A stretch of DNA of 34,387 nucleotides from Syntrophorhabdaceae bacterium. Its GTDB lineage: Bacteria > Desulfobacterota > Syntrophorhabdia > Syntrophorhabdales > Syntrophorhabdaceae. Every line of letters starts with the position of its first letter. The stretch's first letter is position 1. A program made the translations under genes and the position numbers. The notes below the pieces were generated by a model that made no database searches, was not told the DNA's origin, and saw only the letters and a program-made list of their open reading frames with translations. The DNA lies in NCBI GenBank assembly GCA_036504895.1, contig DASXUJ010000137.1:1-34387 (forward strand), in the 5' to 3' direction. Shown here piece after piece: positions 23,936-31,640 of this stretch.

Positions 23936-24394
23936 TTATTTGAAGAAGCCGCAACCGATGTAGAAGTTGCCGGCGTCCGCTTTTTTGAGATAGGTGACTT
24001 TCGGCTGAATCTTCTTCGACACGGGATTGGTCCAATTATATTCGACCGTGCCGCTGCCCTTTGTTTTCGACACTTCGATCATCTCTTTCACGAAGGATTT
24101 ACCGCTCGAGTCTTTTAACCCAAAGTGGTTCTGACCGACGAGCTTCGGGTTTCCCCCGTTCGCGAGCATGATCCCATCGTAATCCTGGGCAATGATATAG
24201 AGATCGCCCTTTACAAACTGCCCCTTGGGGTTATTGAACTCGGCAATCGCCTTGTCCTTCCCGTTTGCTTTCATATAGGCATCCGCCTTATCGACCATCG
24301 CCTTTGCTTCTTCAAGAGTCGAAGCATGGACCACGAAGCAGGCGCACATTACAAAAAAGAATACCCCCATCAGAATCGAACACGTTTTTCTCAT
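23936..24394 (-). CDS. Secreted single-Cache (sCache_2) domain protein
   Basis: Standalone periplasmic Cache-domain protein of 152 residues. The signal peptide is MRKTCSILMGVFFFVMCACFVVHAS. The mature part fits the sCache_2 pattern: TLEEAKAMVDKADAYMKANGKDKAIAEFNNPKGQFVKGDLYIIAQDYDG, then HFGLKDSSGKSFVKEMIEVSK and GTVEYNWTNPVSKKIQPKVTYLKK. Such domains usually form the ligand-binding part of chemoreceptors and kinases, so a free secreted copy suggests a binding-protein role. ATG 24394 is chosen because AGGAGG precedes it. An in-frame ATG 14 codons upstream would disturb the signal peptide. It is separated from the V4R gene by a strong terminator. Confidence 0.88.
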   Translation of the reverse strand: MRKTCSILMGVFFFVMCACFVVHASTLEEAKAMVDKADAYMKANGKDKAIAEFNNPKGQFVKGDLYIIAQDYDGIMLANGGNPKLVGQNHFGLKDSSGKSFVKEMIEVSKTKGSGTVEYNWTNPVSKKIQPKVTYLKKADAGNFYIGCGFFK

Positions 24395-24530
24395 AATACA
24401 TCCTCCTTTGATTTTGTTTTGTTTTGGGATTGCCATATGATGGATAACGCCTCCCTTGAATATGTTTTCGGTAAGATATTGTTCTTCTTAAGTAATTAAG
24501 TTGAAATGCAAGTATTGACGAGGTTCTGGC

Positions 24531-24551
24531 TGTATACGGCTCTTGTATACA
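24531..24551. promoter_or_regulatory. Perfect inverted repeat, candidate operator upstream of the FMN reductase
   Basis: TGTATAC (24531-24537), seven bases, then GTATACA (24545-24551). It ends three bases before the predicted -35 at 24555. The position suits a transcription activator or a repressor of the reductase gene. The binding protein is unknown. Confidence 0.5.
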
Positions 24552-24554
24552 CGG

Positions 24555-24583
24555 TTGAAATCCACCCAATCGATGCTTATATA
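24555..24583 (+). promoter_or_regulatory. Sigma-70-like promoter of the FMN reductase gene
   Basis: TTGAAA (24555-24560) is separated by 17 bases from TATATA (24578-24583). The start codon is 49 bases downstream. Confidence 0.65.
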
Positions 24584-24632
24584 AGAAAACGGAAGTGACT
24601 GATTTTCCTGTCACACCCACACCGGAGGACAT

Positions 24633-25205
24633 ATGGAAAAGAAAACCCTATTCTCAATCCTCGGCTTTGCGGGGAGCCTGAGAAAACAGTCTTTCAATAA
24701 GGCAATTTTAAGAACAGCCGTAGAGTCCACCCCCGTTGGGGTGGAGATAGAGGTTTTCGACCTCGAGGGAATCCCGCCTTTCAATCAGGACCTGGAGGCG
24801 GAACCCCCGGATAAGGTAAAAGAGTTTAAAGCGAAGATAAGGGCCGCGGATGCGATCCTGATCGCCACGCCGGAATATAACTACTCCATGCCCGGGGTAT
24901 TGAAAAACGCGATCGACTGGGCTTCCCGCCCCTACGGCGACAACGCCTGGGAGGGAAAGGCGGTGGCGATTATGGGGGCTTCCGTCGGCATGATCGCCAC
25001 CGCGAGATCCCAATACCATCTGCGTCAGTCCATGGTATTCGTCAATATGCATCCCCTCAACCAGCCAGAAGTGATGGTGCCTTTCGCCGACAAAAAAGTG
25101 GATGCCGACGGACGTCTGACGGATCAGGTGACGCGGGACAAAATAGGAGAACTTGTCGTAGCCCTCGTAAAATGGACAGAGCGGTTGAATGCCGGGCGCG
25201 GGTGA
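24633..25205 (+). CDS. NAD(P)H-dependent FMN reductase (flavodoxin-like quinone/chromate reductase family)
   Basis: Flavodoxin-like NAD(P)H:FMN oxidoreductase of 190 residues. The FMN phosphate loop is GSLRKQSFN near residues 15-23. The second flavin-contacting motif TPEYNYSMPGVLKNAIDW is near residues 87-104, as in ChrR/YieF and azoreductase-like members. The ATG has CCGGAGGACAT directly before it. Substrate (quinone, chromate, azo dye or free flavin) cannot be decided by sequence. An inverted repeat lies just upstream of its promoter, so the gene is probably induced by a redox or electrophile signal, which is inference. Confidence 0.94.
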   Translation: MEKKTLFSILGFAGSLRKQSFNKAILRTAVESTPVGVEIEVFDLEGIPPFNQDLEAEPPDKVKEFKAKIRAADAILIATPEYNYSMPGVLKNAIDWASRPYGDNAWEGKAVAIMGASVGMIATARSQYHLRQSMVFVNMHPLNQPEVMVPFADKKVDADGRLTDQVTRDKIGELVVALVKWTERLNAGRG

Positions 25206-25235
25206 ACCCTGATCCTATTCCCGCCCTTTCTCATG

Positions 25236-25264
25236 TTGTAACCTTCTGCCCATGCTGTTACAAT
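25236..25264 (+). promoter_or_regulatory. Promoter of the DUF5661-like gene
   Basis: TTGTAA (25236-25241), 17 bases, then TACAAT (25259-25264) with TG one base upstream. The two hexamers extend to a perfect 7-bp inverted repeat (TTGTAAC/GTTACAA). In the leader CCGGGG (25272-25277) and CCCCGG (25282-25287) form a short GC hairpin before the ribosome binding site. Confidence 0.6.
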
Positions 25265-25314
25265 GAATGTGCCGGGGAGGACCCCGGTACTACGAATGCG
25301 TAAAAGGAGGGTTC

Positions 25315-25752
25315 ATGGAGCTTCCGGAATACATCACCTCATCTGAAGTGAAAAGAGTCTGCAAGGAACTTGGCATCAGGGACTGGTCCCGTCTCAAGAC
25401 TGCGAAGGCCCTTCCCGAGGAGGCCTCTAAAATCCTCGCCGAGGTCAACACGGAAAAGATGAACATCGATCTTGATGAATTTCTCGCAGGCCTCAATGTG
25501 GAGCTGGAGCACGGCACACGGTTCAAAGATGCGAATGTCACCAACAACCACCCCATAATCACAGGTAAGATCGTCCTGGCCCATCTCAAGGAGTTCCTTG
25601 ACTACTATAAACTCCTCGACGTCGCGGAGCTGTGGGGCGACCTGCTGAAAGCAATAGCCTCCGGAGACGGGCCCAAGACAAAAAAAGAATTCAAGAAACT
25701 GGCCTCCGCCAGAATAGCCCTCGCAACCGCAGAGCTGAAAGCACTGAAGTAA
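25315..25752 (+). CDS. Conserved protein of unknown function (DUF5661-like)
   Basis: Cytoplasmic, soluble protein of 145 residues with no signal peptide or membrane helix. ATG 25315 follows AAAGGAGGG. The central motif LDEFLAGLNVELEHGTRFKDANVTNNHPIITGKIVLAHLKEFLDYYKLLD resembles a small widespread family, which I recall as DUF5661, with its conserved Glu-His-Gly and His-Leu segments. The C-terminus is a Lys/Ala-rich helix. It has its own promoter and stands next to the FMN reductase gene. No function can be given. Confidence 0.85.
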   Translation: MELPEYITSSEVKRVCKELGIRDWSRLKTAKALPEEASKILAEVNTEKMNIDLDEFLAGLNVELEHGTRFKDANVTNNHPIITGKIVLAHLKEFLDYYKLLDVAELWGDLLKAIASGDGPKTKKEFKKLASARIALATAELKALK

Positions 25753-25753
25753 A

Positions 25754-25815
25754 AGCGTGTAAAGCGTTGAAGCGTGTGATGTGTGTAAAGCGTTAATGCG
25801 TGTAATGCGTTGAAG
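25754..25815. repeat. Degenerate 17-nt direct repeat
   Basis: About three and a half units of 17 bases built on GCGTGTAA and GCGTTGA words (starts at 25754, 25771, 25788 and 25805). It begins two bases after the stop of the DUF5661-like gene. Copies differ at several positions. Confidence 0.6.
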
Positions 25816-25947
25816 ACATGTAGTGCCATGCTCCGGTAATCAGTAGGCCCGCAAAGGAGCGAGAAAGGGGTATGCTCGTCCCGATGGAAGCCAAGCGTGA
25901 ATCCCGGCACACGCTGGGCTTGCACAGTCATCCCCGCGTGACGTAGC

Positions 25948-26014
25948 TCGCACCGCGAGCGAGAAGGGGAGGCTCCGATAGCTTCGCTATCGGAGGGGGC
26001 GACGCGAGCCCCCC
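25948..26014. repeat. Cluster of three hairpins downstream of the TPP-enzyme gene
   Basis: GCTCGC/GCGAGC (about 25946-25960), CTCCGATAG (25973-25981) with CTATCGGAG (25987-25995), and GGGGGC (25995-26000) with GCCCCC (26008-26013) follow each other within 70 bases. The last may terminate either flanking gene, although no U-tract follows. The arrangement resembles a repetitive extragenic palindromic element. The 280 bases between 25753 and 26032 hold no gene. Confidence 0.45.
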
Positions 26015-26032
26015 TTCAACTGCAAGCCCCTT

Positions 26033-27592
26033 TCAACTGCTCATTACCATCTCCACGAGATGAGGTCCCGGCTCATGAAGGGCTCTGCCCAGTTCCCGGG
26101 CCAATTCACCGGCGGTTTCCACCGAGACTCCGGGCACACCGAAACCTTCCGCAATTTTCATCCAATCGACAGGAGGATTACCGAGGTCCGAGAGGGTCAG
26201 GGCCGCGGGGCCCGGCTTGGAGATGCCCGCCCGTTCGAGCTCTACTCTTACCACCTGATAGCGCCTGTTGGAGCAGATAAGGGTGGTGACATTGAGCCCC
26301 TCCCGCGCCTGCGTCCAAAGGGCCTGGAGTGTATAGAAGGCGCTTCCATCGGCCTGGATGTTTATGATCGGCCTCTCCGGGCACGCGAATGCCGCTCCCG
26401 CCGCACAAGGCATGCCATACCCGATGGCGCCTCCCGCCACGTACAGGAGGCTGTGGCGCGGCAGGTTTTCGGTAAGGGGATAGTAGGAAAAGGCGGTGGT
26501 CAGCCCCTCGTCCACGATGATTGCCCCTTCCGGTTGAAGGGCTGCCACGGTAAGACATATCCTTTCGGCGGTGAGACTCCCCTCAGGCACTTCAGGCCTC
26601 TCGACGTGCCTCGGCGTCCCTCGCGCTGCCCCTGCCTTTTGACCTGCCTGCCCGAGCTCCCCGACGAGAAGCTCGAGAGCCTCCACGATATTGCGGGTAT
26701 CCCAGGAAATCCTTACCTTTTCCTGGTCTTTCCTCAAAAGGCGACTTTCGATGCCCTCGTATCCGAAAAAGGTGACCGGTTCCGTATCGCCTGCGAGCAC
26801 GATAGTCTCATAGGAAGCCAGGACCGGGATGGCAGCCTCCGGGAAGTAGGGGATCCGGGTGACCGACGGCAGGTCGATGCCTCGTTCTACACGGCCCGGA
26901 AAATTTCTCATCAAAAGATCGCATCCGGTGAGATATTGAATGCGGCCCGCGAGCCTGAGGCCTGGTTCAAGGAGTGCCCCTCCCCCAAGGATAATCGCGC
27001 AGCGCCGGGATTCCCTCAACCTGGCCGCCGCCCTTTGGATCAACTCCGGATCGGGCGGATCGGGAGCGACATGGGGCCTGACAATCGTCTTGACCTTCAG
27101 TTGCTCGAGCTGAAGGTCATGGGGAACGATAAGGCTTGCCACCTGTCCCCGCATGGAGGCGGAGATAGCCTCCGCCATATTGGAAGATAATTCCTCTCCA
27201 GAAGCAGATGTTCTAAACCAACCGGATACGGTCGCGGCAAGGGGCTCGATGTGCATTTCGAGGGGGGCATCGGCACCGCGGTGCCAGGTGGAGTGCTCGC
27301 CTATTACGTTGACTACAGGACTCCGGGCGCGCTTCGCATTATGCAGGTTGGCGATGCCGTTCGCAAGACCCGGGCCCAGGTGGAGAAGGGTCATGGCCGG
27401 GACGCCTCTCATGCGCCCATATCCGTCAGCCGCGCCCGTACAGACCCCTTCGAAAAGTCCCAGCACCGGCTTAATCCCCTGAATGCGGTCGAGGGCCGCA
27501 ACCAGAGGCGTTTCCGTGGTACCCGGATTGGCGAAGCAGATTTCGATGCCTCCCTCGCGGGCCGTCGTCAACAATGATAATGCGCCGTTCAT
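26033..27592 (-). CDS. Thiamine-diphosphate-dependent enzyme, acetolactate synthase large-subunit-like
   Basis: TPP enzyme of the acetolactate synthase/benzoylformate decarboxylase superfamily, 519 residues, with the usual three domains (N-terminal PYR, central, C-terminal PP). The catalytic Glu48 lies in GLFEGVCTGAADGYGR. The TPP/Mg motif is INIQADGSAFYTLQALWTQAREG, followed by CSNRRYQVV, so the canonical GDG and NN appear as ADG and NR. I recall this as normal in a subgroup annotated as acetolactate synthase large subunit, whose real substrate is unknown. No small regulatory subunit gene is adjacent. It forms a minus-strand cluster with a metallo-hydrolase and a permease gene. Confidence 0.88.
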   Translation of the reverse strand: MNGALSLLTTAREGGIEICFANPGTTETPLVAALDRIQGIKPVLGLFEGVCTGAADGYGRMRGVPAMTLLHLGPGLANGIANLHNAKRARSPVVNVIGEHSTWHRGADAPLEMHIEPLAATVSGWFRTSASGEELSSNMAEAISASMRGQVASLIVPHDLQLEQLKVKTIVRPHVAPDPPDPELIQRAAARLRESRRCAIILGGGALLEPGLRLAGRIQYLTGCDLLMRNFPGRVERGIDLPSVTRIPYFPEAAIPVLASYETIVLAGDTEPVTFFGYEGIESRLLRKDQEKVRISWDTRNIVEALELLVGELGQAGQKAGAARGTPRHVERPEVPEGSLTAERICLTVAALQPEGAIIVDEGLTTAFSYYPLTENLPRHSLLYVAGGAIGYGMPCAAGAAFACPERPIINIQADGSAFYTLQALWTQAREGLNVTTLICSNRRYQVVRVELERAGISKPGPAALTLSDLGNPPVDWMKIAEGFGVPGVSVETAGELARELGRALHEPGPHLVEMVMSS

Positions 27593-27663
27593 ATAATCAC
27601 CTTTTACCGTCCTTTTTGGGATGGTAGGATTACCCTCGGGGAATAACAGATTCAGATCTCATT

Positions 27664-28386
27664 CTATCCCTGGACCGGGAGATATCCCTGTTCATATTGG
27701 GAGCGGATGCAATACTTCAGATACTCCTGAACCTGTGTGTCCGGCTCGTATGCGCCCGAGTGGCCGTCGCAGAGCACGTCCGCGTGGAGGGTATAGAGTT
27801 TTTCCACCGATTCGACCCATGCAAAAGGATTGCAGTCGAACTCCTTGAGCAGGGGAGCGCCGATGTCCTGGGCAAAAAGGATTTTCCTGCCGTCTATTTC
27901 CGCAAGAACCGAGATGGAGCCGGGCGTATGGCCGGGCGTATGGAGGCACGTGAGCGTATATCCGCCCACGGGGAGCCGTTCTTCCTCCTGGTAGAGTTTA
28001 AGGTCTATGGAGAAAGGCTCAAGATATACTTTGAAGCAGAACGCGGCGGTCATCCGCTGGTCGCCGGCTTCCAAAAGCTCCGCATCCAGGGCGTGCATGA
28101 CAAGGCGGCAACCGAGACGCTTTCTTAATTTGGCGGCCCCGCCTATATGATCGAAATGGCAGTGGGTGAGGATGATGGTGGAGATGCGGGCGGGATCGAA
28201 ACCCAGCTTCTCGATGTTCCCGATAAGACGCTCTAGCCGCATACCCGCCCCCGAGTCGATAAGGACAAGCTCCCCGAGGTCCAAAAGGTAGGAAACGCAG
28301 TCCCTGGGGTCGGTGATGCCCGGTCCGCTGACCTGGTAAATCCTGGTCCCGATCCGGGCGGGCTCTCTATTTCGTTCTCCGGCCAT
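27664..28386 (-). CDS. Metallo-beta-lactamase-fold hydrolase (glyoxalase II-like)
   Basis: Zinc hydrolase of 240 residues with the metal motif ILTHCHFDHIGGAAKL (HxHxDH) near residue 95, a later His in LHTPGHTPGSISV, and a C-terminal His in LCDGHSGAYEP. This matches the MBL fold of glyoxalase II, lactonases and related enzymes. The substrate is unknown. It lies 48 bases after the permease gene and 71 bases before the TPP enzyme, so the three are probably co-transcribed. Confidence 0.92.
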   Translation of the reverse strand: MAGERNREPARIGTRIYQVSGPGITDPRDCVSYLLDLGELVLIDSGAGMRLERLIGNIEKLGFDPARISTIILTHCHFDHIGGAAKLRKRLGCRLVMHALDAELLEAGDQRMTAAFCFKVYLEPFSIDLKLYQEEERLPVGGYTLTCLHTPGHTPGSISVLAEIDGRKILFAQDIGAPLLKEFDCNPFAWVESVEKLYTLHADVLCDGHSGAYEPDTQVQEYLKYCIRSQYEQGYLPVQG

Positions 28387-28434
28387 TTTTGTTACCCCCC
28401 CAAGGCTGCGAAGGAGCGCGACACAAGGGTCCGC

Positions 28435-29271
28435 CTATCTGAGCTGATAGCGTCTCCTCGGATCGAATATATCCCTGAGCCCTTCCCCGAGGAGATTATA
28501 TCCCATTACGGTCAGGAATATGGCGAGCCCCGGATAGAGGCTCAACCACCAGGCGACCTCTATATTGTCTTTCGCTGCGGTAAGGATATTTCCCCAGCTT
28601 GCCGTGGGCGGCTGAACCCCGATGCCCAGGAAGCTCAATGCAGATTCCGTAAGAATGGCCCCCCCGATACCCAGGGTCGCCACCACGTAGACAGGGGAAA
28701 GGGCGTTCGGCAGCACATGGCGGAAGATGATCCTGAATTCCGAGAAACCCTGCGTTTTCGCCGCAAGTACATATTCTTTGCCTTTTATGCTCAATATCTC
28801 GGCCCGGACGAGCCTCGCAATGCCCATCCAGTTGGTAAGGCCTATGACAATCATGATATTCCATATACTCGGCTCGAGAAGTGCGATGACGGCAAGGATG
28901 AGAAAGAAGGTGGGGAAACACATCATAAGGTCCACGAACCTCATGATCACCTCGTCGATTATCCCTCCGTAATAGCCTGAAACCGCCCCTATGAGAATCC
29001 CTATGAGGGTCGCGATCCCCACGGAGACGAATCCCACGAGAAGGGAGATCCTGCTCCCGTAAACCACCCTTGAAAAGACATCCCTTCCCAGGGTGTCGGT
29101 TCCGAAGGGGTGGGAAAAGGAGGGGGGCGCGAGAATCTGTTTCAGGTCCGGCTGGACGGGGTCATGAGGAGAGATGAGGGGCGCGAAGAAGGCGCAGAAG
29201 AACATGGGGACGAGGATAATTACCCCTACGAGGGCGAGATTATGTCTGCCCAGCCTTCTCAGTAGCTCCAT
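28435..29271 (-). CDS. ABC peptide/nickel-type importer permease (DppC/OppC family), orphan
   Basis: Inner-membrane permease of 278 residues. The N-terminal OppC segment (LALVGVIILVPMFFCAFFAPLISPHDP, then HPFGTDTLGRDVFSRVVYGSRISL) and about six membrane helices are present. The ATPase-docking loop is EYVLAAKTQGFSEFRIIFRHVLPNALSP. ATG 29271 is chosen because GGGAGGAC precedes it. The ATG at 29289 has no such site. A DppC normally works with DppB, two ATPases and a binding protein, and none is in this window. Either the partners are encoded elsewhere or the gene is a remnant of a rearranged operon. The frame itself is intact. Confidence 0.92.
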   Translation of the reverse strand: MELLRRLGRHNLALVGVIILVPMFFCAFFAPLISPHDPVQPDLKQILAPPSFSHPFGTDTLGRDVFSRVVYGSRISLLVGFVSVGIATLIGILIGAVSGYYGGIIDEVIMRFVDLMMCFPTFFLILAVIALLEPSIWNIMIVIGLTNWMGIARLVRAEILSIKGKEYVLAAKTQGFSEFRIIFRHVLPNALSPVYVVATLGIGGAILTESALSFLGIGVQPPTASWGNILTAAKDNIEVAWWLSLYPGLAIFLTVMGYNLLGEGLRDIFDPRRRYQLR

Positions 29272-29326
29272 CCGTCCTCCCGGCTGCATTGGATCGTTAT
29301 GAAAGACCCTTTGCGCTTTCTTTAGT

Positions 29327-29356
29327 TTTATACCATTATACCTCCGGCTGTTTCAA
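29327..29356 (-). promoter_or_regulatory. Promoter of the DppC-like gene cluster
   Basis: On the minus strand, TTGAAA (29351-29356) is 18 bases from TATAAA (29327-29332). A second TATAAT lies within the spacer. Confidence 0.55.
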
Positions 29357-29387
29357 TACTCCCCTTTCTTTTCCCCCAAAGGTGGAA

Positions 29388-29416
29388 TTGACAAGAGACG
29401 CCGAATCTTATACCTT
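29388..29416 (+). promoter_or_regulatory. Promoter of the PAC2 gene
   Basis: TTGACA (29388-29393), 17 bases, then TACCTT (29411-29416). The same hexamer pair and spacing occur at the hpf promoter. The start codon lies 64 bases downstream. Confidence 0.55.
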
Positions 29417-29480
29417 TATCAAAAAGAGGCGGACCGCATTCGCGGAAATCGGCAGGAGTTGAGGCCGACAGGGAGGTACC

Positions 29481-30365
29481 ATGGTGAGACTCGGCGCTTT
29501 TCGATTATCCGGGCCCGCAAAAGAGTGCAGGAGACCCTTGGTCCTGGCCGTTCTCCGGCCATGGATCGACGTAAACAACGTGGGCAGCCTGCTCCTCAAG
29601 GAGTTGAAAGAGCGCTACGGGGCCCGAAGGTGGGGGGAACTGGCGATGCCGGGCCGATTCTATGATTTTACCCGTTACAGGCCGGTCATAGACCTCGAAG
29701 AGGGCATCCGAGGGATGGCCGTCCCCAATACCACGATTTATCGTGCGAAAAGGGAGGGAGAAAACGATCTTCTTCTGCTGCGCCTTTTGGAGCCCCATAA
29801 TCTCGCCGAGGTCTATATTGCCTCAGTAATGAAACTTCTCAAGGCAGTGGAAGCGAGCAGGTACGTGCTCCTCGGCAGCATGTACGACGCTGTCCCCCAT
29901 ACGCGGCCGCTGCTCGTGAGCGGTTACGGCATGGGAGCCGGCGGCCGGGAGGACGTGGCCAGGGCAGGGGCGGCGCCCATCACCTATCGGGGGCCTTCAT
30001 CACTGCTTAATCTTATTACCAAAGAAGCTGCCGATGCAGGCATCGACGCGGCCGTATTTATTGTCTCTCTGCCCCAGTATGTGGCCGTTGACGAGGACCA
30101 CCAGGGGAAGCTCAGGCTCCTGGAGCTTTTGAGCACCCTTTATAATATCCCCATAGCCGGAGAAGATTTTGAGAAAGCCCGCGAGCAGATGCGTATGATC
30201 GACCTACGGGTCGAAACCACCCCGGAGGCGAAACTTCTCCTCCCTCAACTCGAAAAAGCCTATGACGCGCGGGTGGGAGAAATGGAGAGGGGGGACGAAT
30301 CAAGCCTCTCCGATCTGGAAGAGATATTCCGGAACACTCCGGGCCACGATATAGGGAAAGCATAG
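29481..30365 (+). CDS. PAC2 family protein (proteasome-assembly-chaperone-like fold)
   Basis: Soluble protein of 294 residues with the PAC2 pattern: LRPWIDVNNVGSLLLKELKERYGA near residue 25, then MPGRFYDFTRYRP, then LLLLRLLEPHNLAEVYIASVMKLLKA. The C-terminal half has VSLPQYVAVDEDHQGKLRLLELLSTLY, typical for bacterial and archaeal PAC2 proteins that are sometimes called ATP-grasp-associated. Their biochemical role in bacteria is unknown, and no proteasome gene is in the window. AGGGAGG stands four bases before the ATG, and a GTG three bases on is an equal alternative start. Confidence 0.88.
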   Translation: MVRLGAFRLSGPAKECRRPLVLAVLRPWIDVNNVGSLLLKELKERYGARRWGELAMPGRFYDFTRYRPVIDLEEGIRGMAVPNTTIYRAKREGENDLLLLRLLEPHNLAEVYIASVMKLLKAVEASRYVLLGSMYDAVPHTRPLLVSGYGMGAGGREDVARAGAAPITYRGPSSLLNLITKEAADAGIDAAVFIVSLPQYVAVDEDHQGKLRLLELLSTLYNIPIAGEDFEKAREQMRMIDLRVETTPEAKLLLPQLEKAYDARVGEMERGDESSLSDLEEIFRNTPGHDIGKA

Positions 30366-30519
30366 CCCTCCGTCGGACGCTGTTCTCCTGGTACCACCGG
30401 CGTCTGCCTGATACATCGGATATACCCCCAATCCGCCCTTAATGGACGCACCGAAGGTGCCGATAATACCATGGCGCCGTGATTCCTTGCGGCAAAATAA
30501 GGAGTGTGGGAGGAAAGAG

Positions 30520-30666
30520 ATGACGATAAGAGACGACAGGATCGGTTTCAGGGGGATGTGCATCATGGTGCTCGTTGCCGCGGCCGCCGCGTTCCTCATC
30601 AGCGCTCTTTGTGCTTCCAGGGCTGCCGCCGCGCCGGATGTCCTCTCCCGGTTCACTCTTCTCTAA
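30520..30666 (+). CDS. Putative small single-pass membrane protein
   Basis: A 48-residue frame (MTIRDDRIGFRGMCIMVLVA...) with GGAGGAAAGAG before the ATG and one strongly hydrophobic Ala-rich helix (CIMVLVAAAAAFLISALC) that ends in an Ala-rich signal-peptidase-like site (ASRAAAA). It is 154 bases after the PAC2 gene, and its end overlaps the end of the convergent dehydrogenase gene by 14 bases. Only the ribosome binding site and the hydrophobic helix support it. It could be non-coding. Confidence 0.4.
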   Translation: MTIRDDRIGFRGMCIMVLVAAAAAFLISALCASRAAAAPDVLSRFTLL

Positions 30667-31621
30667 AATCGAGGAGGATCTTGAGCGCCCCTTGGGTGCG
30701 TGCAGCCTCAAAGGCTTCCCGTGCCTTTTCAATAGGATAGATGCCCGAGATAAGAGGCTTTACATCCACAGACCCCTGAGACAAAGCCCTCAGGGCCGGT
30801 CCGAAGGGGCCGCAGCGCGACCCGATTACCTTGATCTCATTGATGACTATGGGTGTCAGATTTATTGAGTTCCCACCGGCGACCGTGCTCTTCAGTATGA
30901 TGGTCCCCCTGGGCTTCACCCGGACGAGCGCCTCCCCGATACCCTCCGCCCGACCCGTAGCTTCCACCACCATATCGTATTTTTCGTCAGGAGGAAGGTG
31001 ATCGACGGAAATCGCCTCGATGCCCGCTTTTCGTGCGATATCGAGCTTCCACCCGTGTTTTCCCACAAGGGTCACATGAGCCTGGGTTAAGGAGAGGACA
31101 AAAACCGAGAGAAGGCCGAGCTTTCCATCTCCCATCACGAGCACCCGGTCCGTGGGCTTCACGTGATTCTGGTCGGTAATCTCCACGGCTGCGGCCAGAG
31201 GCTCGGTAAAAACCGCCTCTTCATCGGAAAGCCCCCGAGGCACCTCCAGAAGGTTGATCGCAGGAAGGGTCAGGTATTCTGCAAAAGCGCCGTTCCTCTC
31301 TGCAATCCCGAGGGTGGTCCTGCGGGGACAGTGGCTCTTCATGCCCTGAAGGCAATAAGAGCAGACACCGCAGGAGCAATTGATCTCCCCCACCACGCGT
31401 CTGCCAATAAGGTCGTCCGGTCCCCCCGCGACGCGCTCCACGATTCCGGTGAACTCATGGCCCGGGATACCCTTGAACCCCATGTAGCCCTTGAAGATCT
31501 CGAGGTCCGTATTGCATATCCCCGCCACGCGCACCTTGATGAGGGCCTCGCCTTCCCGGGGTACGGGCACGGGAAAATCTTTCGGGAATTCAAGTTTTTC
31601 ATTCCAGACAACCGCTTTCAT
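30653..31621 (-). CDS. Zinc-dependent alcohol dehydrogenase (MDR superfamily)
   Basis: Medium-chain dehydrogenase/reductase of 322 residues. Catalytic zinc ligands are in AGICNTDLEIF (Cys) and IPGHEFTG (His, Glu). The four structural-zinc cysteines are in NCSCGVCSYCLQGMKSHC. The NAD(P) motif is RVLVMGDGKLGLLSVF (GxGxxG). ATG 31621 is chosen because GGAAGAGG lies upstream and MKAVVWNEKLEF is the family start. An ATG at 31648 would overlap nudC by eight bases. The substrate, possibly a sugar alcohol or another secondary alcohol, is not predictable. It follows nudC at a distance of 19 bases, so both are probably one operon. Confidence 0.93.
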   Translation of the reverse strand: MKAVVWNEKLEFPKDFPVPVPREGEALIKVRVAGICNTDLEIFKGYMGFKGIPGHEFTGIVERVAGGPDDLIGRRVVGEINCSCGVCSYCLQGMKSHCPRRTTLGIAERNGAFAEYLTLPAINLLEVPRGLSDEEAVFTEPLAAAVEITDQNHVKPTDRVLVMGDGKLGLLSVFVLSLTQAHVTLVGKHGWKLDIARKAGIEAISVDHLPPDEKYDMVVEATGRAEGIGEALVRVKPRGTIILKSTVAGGNSINLTPIVINEIKVIGSRCGPFGPALRALSQGSVDVKPLISGIYPIEKAREAFEAARTQGALKILLDFREE

Positions 31622-31640
31622 TCCGCCTCTTCCTGCCGGT

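Noticed and set aside
25236-25263. The inverted repeat TTGTAAC/GTTACAA as an operator.
   Set aside because: The arms are essentially the -35 and -10 hexamers of the promoter, which are naturally near-complementary, so a separate operator is not needed.
25754-25815. A CRISPR-like repeat array.
   Set aside because: The units are adjacent without spacers and too degenerate, and there are no cas genes.
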